Positions 62,212-64,000 of a DNA stretch of 64,000 bases are shown one piece after another. Under the pieces are notes generated by a model. It worked only from the letters and a program-made list of their open reading frames with translations. It ran no database searches and was not told where the DNA came from. The stretch is from NCBI GenBank assembly GCA_018242065.1, contig JAFECQ010000017.1, positions 1 through 64,000 of the forward strand, read 5' to 3'. Every line of letters begins with the position of its first letter. Within the stretch, counting starts at the first letter, position 1. A program made the position numbers and the translations under genes. Source of the stretch: Pseudomonadota bacterium (lineage in GTDB: Bacteria > Pseudomonadota > Alphaproteobacteria > UBA9655).

Positions 62212-63519
62212 CTACCATGTGACTTCATGCGCTTGATCAGGAATATTAAGTTTTCTCTTGTTAAACCCTACGATATCGATGCTACAAAGACCCTTTTTCC
62301 CTCTTGATGAATCTTGACAGACATATAAAACTTCACGTCCATTGGGCGACCAGGTGGGGCCTTCTACAAGATAGCCAGAATCGATCATACGTTCACCTGA
62401 TCCATCTGGACGCATCACGCCAATATAAAATGTCCCACCATTTTGTCGTGTGAAAGCAATCAAATCACCGCGGGGGGACCAGACGGGCGTATAATAGGCT
62501 CCTTGACCAAAACTAATGCGTGAACCTTCTCCACCTCCCGCTGGCTTTACATAGATTTGAGGTTTTCCGCCGCGATCTGAGCAATAAACAAGCTGTGTTC
62601 CTTCAGGATTATAACAAGGAGAGACATCGATCGCGGCTGTAGAGGATGTAAGTCTTTCAAGTTTTTTGCTACCTAAGTCCATTTTATAAAGCGAAGTTGC
62701 TCCTCCTTTACTGCTACTGAGGATAATATGGTCTCCATTTGGTGAAAATCGAGGAGACATTCTTTGACCATCAACGGTACCTATAGATTCTGAACGGCCA
62801 GAATTAAGGTCAAAAACACGTAAGCTGGGAAGATCTTTTTTATGCAGGCCATAGTCAACATAAGCAACTTTGGTTCCACATGGAGAAACGCGAGGCGTGC
62901 CAACATCCGTATTTCCACTTGAGAGATATTGATGGTTTTCTCCATCTTGATCCATAATAGCAAGGCGATACTTCACATTTGTGGCACTATCCGGATTGCT
63001 GACAGCTACATAGACAATGCGGGTATCGAAATATCCCTTGTCTCCTGTAATGCGTTCATAGATTTCATCTGCGATTTTATGAGCAACCCGTCGCCAATTT
63101 TCAGGCTCAGTTCCAAGAGAAAGGCCTGTCAATTGAGATTCAGTAAAAACGTCGAATAAACGGAAATCAACTTGGAAGTTACTTCCATTGCGTTTTAAAA
63201 GGCCTCCTACCAAGGCCTCTGCATTTAAAATTTTCCAATCAGGAAAACGAGGGTGGGTCATCACGTCACGTGCAGATTGAATATGAGCGTTAGGATCAAC
63301 GACTTTAAAAAGCCCACAACTTTCTAAATCATTCCGAACAACTTGAGTAATATCCTCAGCAACTTTAGCCAGGGCAGGGTCACCGCCACCATCAAAAGGT
63401 GTAATTGCAATGGGTACGGGCTTGAAGGTTCCTTCTGTAACATCGATGCGTAATTCCGCGGCGGCACCTAAAGTTAAACTTAAAAGGGCTAGAAAAGTAA
63501 AAACACATTTTTTTAGCAT
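62212..63519 (-). CDS. tolB: Tol-Pal system beta-propeller protein TolB
   Basis: TolB is periplasmic and binds Pal and TolA in the Tol-Pal envelope system. The start is at the ATG at 63519: it has AAGGGA eight bases upstream and begins a signal peptide (MLKKCVFTFLALLSLTLGAAA). The extra 61 residues of the longer frame are not family sequence. The 435-residue product has an N-terminal alpha/beta domain (ITPFDGGGDPALAKVAEDITQVV) and six propeller blades with repeated SPNG, SPRG, S-x-x-G motifs such as MSPRFSPNGDHI and WSPRGDLIAF. TolQ, TolR and TolA are not adjacent. Confidence 0.95.
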   Translation of the reverse strand: MLKKCVFTFLALLSLTLGAAAELRIDVTEGTFKPVPIAITPFDGGGDPALAKVAEDITQVVRNDLESCGLFKVVDPNAHIQSARDVMTHPRFPDWKILNAEALVGGLLKRNGSNFQVDFRLFDVFTESQLTGLSLGTEPENWRRVAHKIADEIYERITGDKGYFDTRIVYVAVSNPDSATNVKYRLAIMDQDGENHQYLSSGNTDVGTPRVSPCGTKVAYVDYGLHKKDLPSLRVFDLNSGRSESIGTVDGQRMSPRFSPNGDHIILSSSKGGATSLYKMDLGSKKLERLTSSTAAIDVSPCYNPEGTQLVYCSDRGGKPQIYVKPAGGGEGSRISFGQGAYYTPVWSPRGDLIAFTRQNGGTFYIGVMRPDGSGERMIDSGYLVEGPTWSPNGREVLYVCQDSSRGKKGLCSIDIVGFNKRKLNIPDQAHEVTW

Positions 63520-63728
63520 GAAATATATCCCTTCACTGTGCTCTTCAAAAGACTGGAAGGAAGAATACGATGTTTTGCAGTGAGAAACAAGAATAAGTAA
63601 GTGGGTGTTCTCATTTTCAATTAATGACTCAGACGCTTGTGAAGAGTTCAACGCGTTTCTCGACATCGATGATAGTATTATATGAGTACTATCATAATAC
63701 ACAAAGGATGCTTCATACCTTACATTCC

Positions 63729-64000
63729 CTAAAGTATTCGTCCCTGAATGGCAGCGGTTTTGACGGCTTTTTGAAGTTTTTCAAAAGCACGAATTTCGAT
63801 TTGACGAACCCGCTCACGAGAAATGCTTAAAGATTCAGAAAGGGTTTCAAGAGTCGCAGGTGGATCTTTTAAGCGCCGTTCTTGGATGATATAAAGTTCT
63901 CGTTCGTTAAGAGATTTCATCCCCTTTTCGAGGAGCACGTTCTTGTGCTGATTTTCATTTCTGTCCATGAGTTTTATTTCATGGCTTGAGTCTTCATCGA
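63729..64000 (-). CDS. rpoH: RNA polymerase sigma-32 factor RpoH, C-terminal part
   Basis: The frame runs off the window's end with no stop upstream, so only the last 90 or so residues are visible. They match sigma region 4 of RpoH: ALE-like KGMKSLNERELYIIQERRL, then DPPATLETLSESLSISRERVRQIEIRAFEKLQKAVK, the DNA-binding helix-turn-helix for the -35 element. The visible end (KTAAIQGRIL) is slightly longer than some homologues. Heat-shock sigma factors control chaperone and protease genes. It lies upstream of tolB on the same strand with a 209-base gap. Confidence 0.92.
   Translation of the reverse strand, partial: DEDSSHEIKLMDRNENQHKNVLLEKGMKSLNERELYIIQERRLKDPPATLETLSESLSISRERVRQIEIRAFEKLQKAVKTAAIQGRIL

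Noticed and set aside
63520-63702. 61-codon N-terminal extension of tolB
   Set aside because: The signal peptide starts at 63519 behind AAGGGA; the extension is not family-like.

Overview
The window comes from an AT-rich Gram-negative bacterium with a full outer membrane. It carries LPS transport and lipid A genes (lptF, lptG, lptD, lpxC), outer-membrane assembly genes (surA, bamD), tolB-pal, and a complete peptidoglycan and division cluster. Several points suggest an alphaproteobacterium: an atp operon with only the F1 genes, the xerC-fsa-priA neighbourhood, the lgt-midA-pgeF block, an LdtR-like MarR regulator, and rpoH next to tolB. The many small secreted cysteine-rich proteins, two toxin-antitoxin traces, palindromic intergenic repeats and low G+C would fit a host-associated lineage such as the Holosporales. 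That placement is inference. No rRNA, tRNA, CRISPR array or insertion sequence was recognised.

Layout. 1-1.1 kb: an antitoxin-like gene end, a DUF192 protein and a SnoaL-like protein. 1.1-8 kb: rsmA and surA on the minus strand, divergent from lptF-lptG-lptD. 7.9-15.8 kb: ruvX, an OPT peptide transporter, a DEAD-box-type helicase, a secreted Cys-rich protein, an NhaD-like antiporter, a GNAT acetyltransferase and a hydrolase. 16.1-33.9 kb: one dense plus-strand dcw operon, mraZ-rsmH-ftsL-ftsI-murE-murF-mraY-murD-ftsW-murG-murC-murB-ddl-ftsQ-ftsA-ftsZ, with a four-box MraZ operator just upstream. 34-37.7 kb: lpxC and bamD, interspersed with small secreted Cys-rich genes (one degraded) and a Pro/Ala lipoprotein. 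37.8-40.5 kb: pgeF, midA and lgt on the minus strand.

40.5-48.4 kb: a DgcZ-like zinc-sensing diguanylate cyclase, a PqiC-like lipoprotein, a Tat-exported DUF882 protein, a class II aldolase, phhB, rpe, a secreted repeat protein, nusB, an LdtR-like regulator, a phospholipid methyltransferase-like gene and a Phd/VapC module. 48.4-54.2 kb: xerC, fsa, priA, a lipoprotein gene broken by a one-base slip in a poly-C run, and a methyltransferase with a signal peptide. 54.3-60 kb: atpHAGDC plus a ferritin-like gene in the same operon. 60-64 kb: two palindromic repeat elements, a DUF4239 membrane protein, pal, tolB and the 3' end of rpoH.

Most genes serve the cell envelope, and order and overlaps imply co-transcription in long operons. 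The less ordinary content is the secreted Cys-rich family with a duplicated C-x4-C-x11-C-x-C module, the secreted repeat family shared by two loci, the exported methyltransferase, the ten-base-phased MraZ operator beside DnaA-box-like sites, and homopolymer tracts (G9 in lptF, C6 in the lipoprotein) that look prone to slippage.
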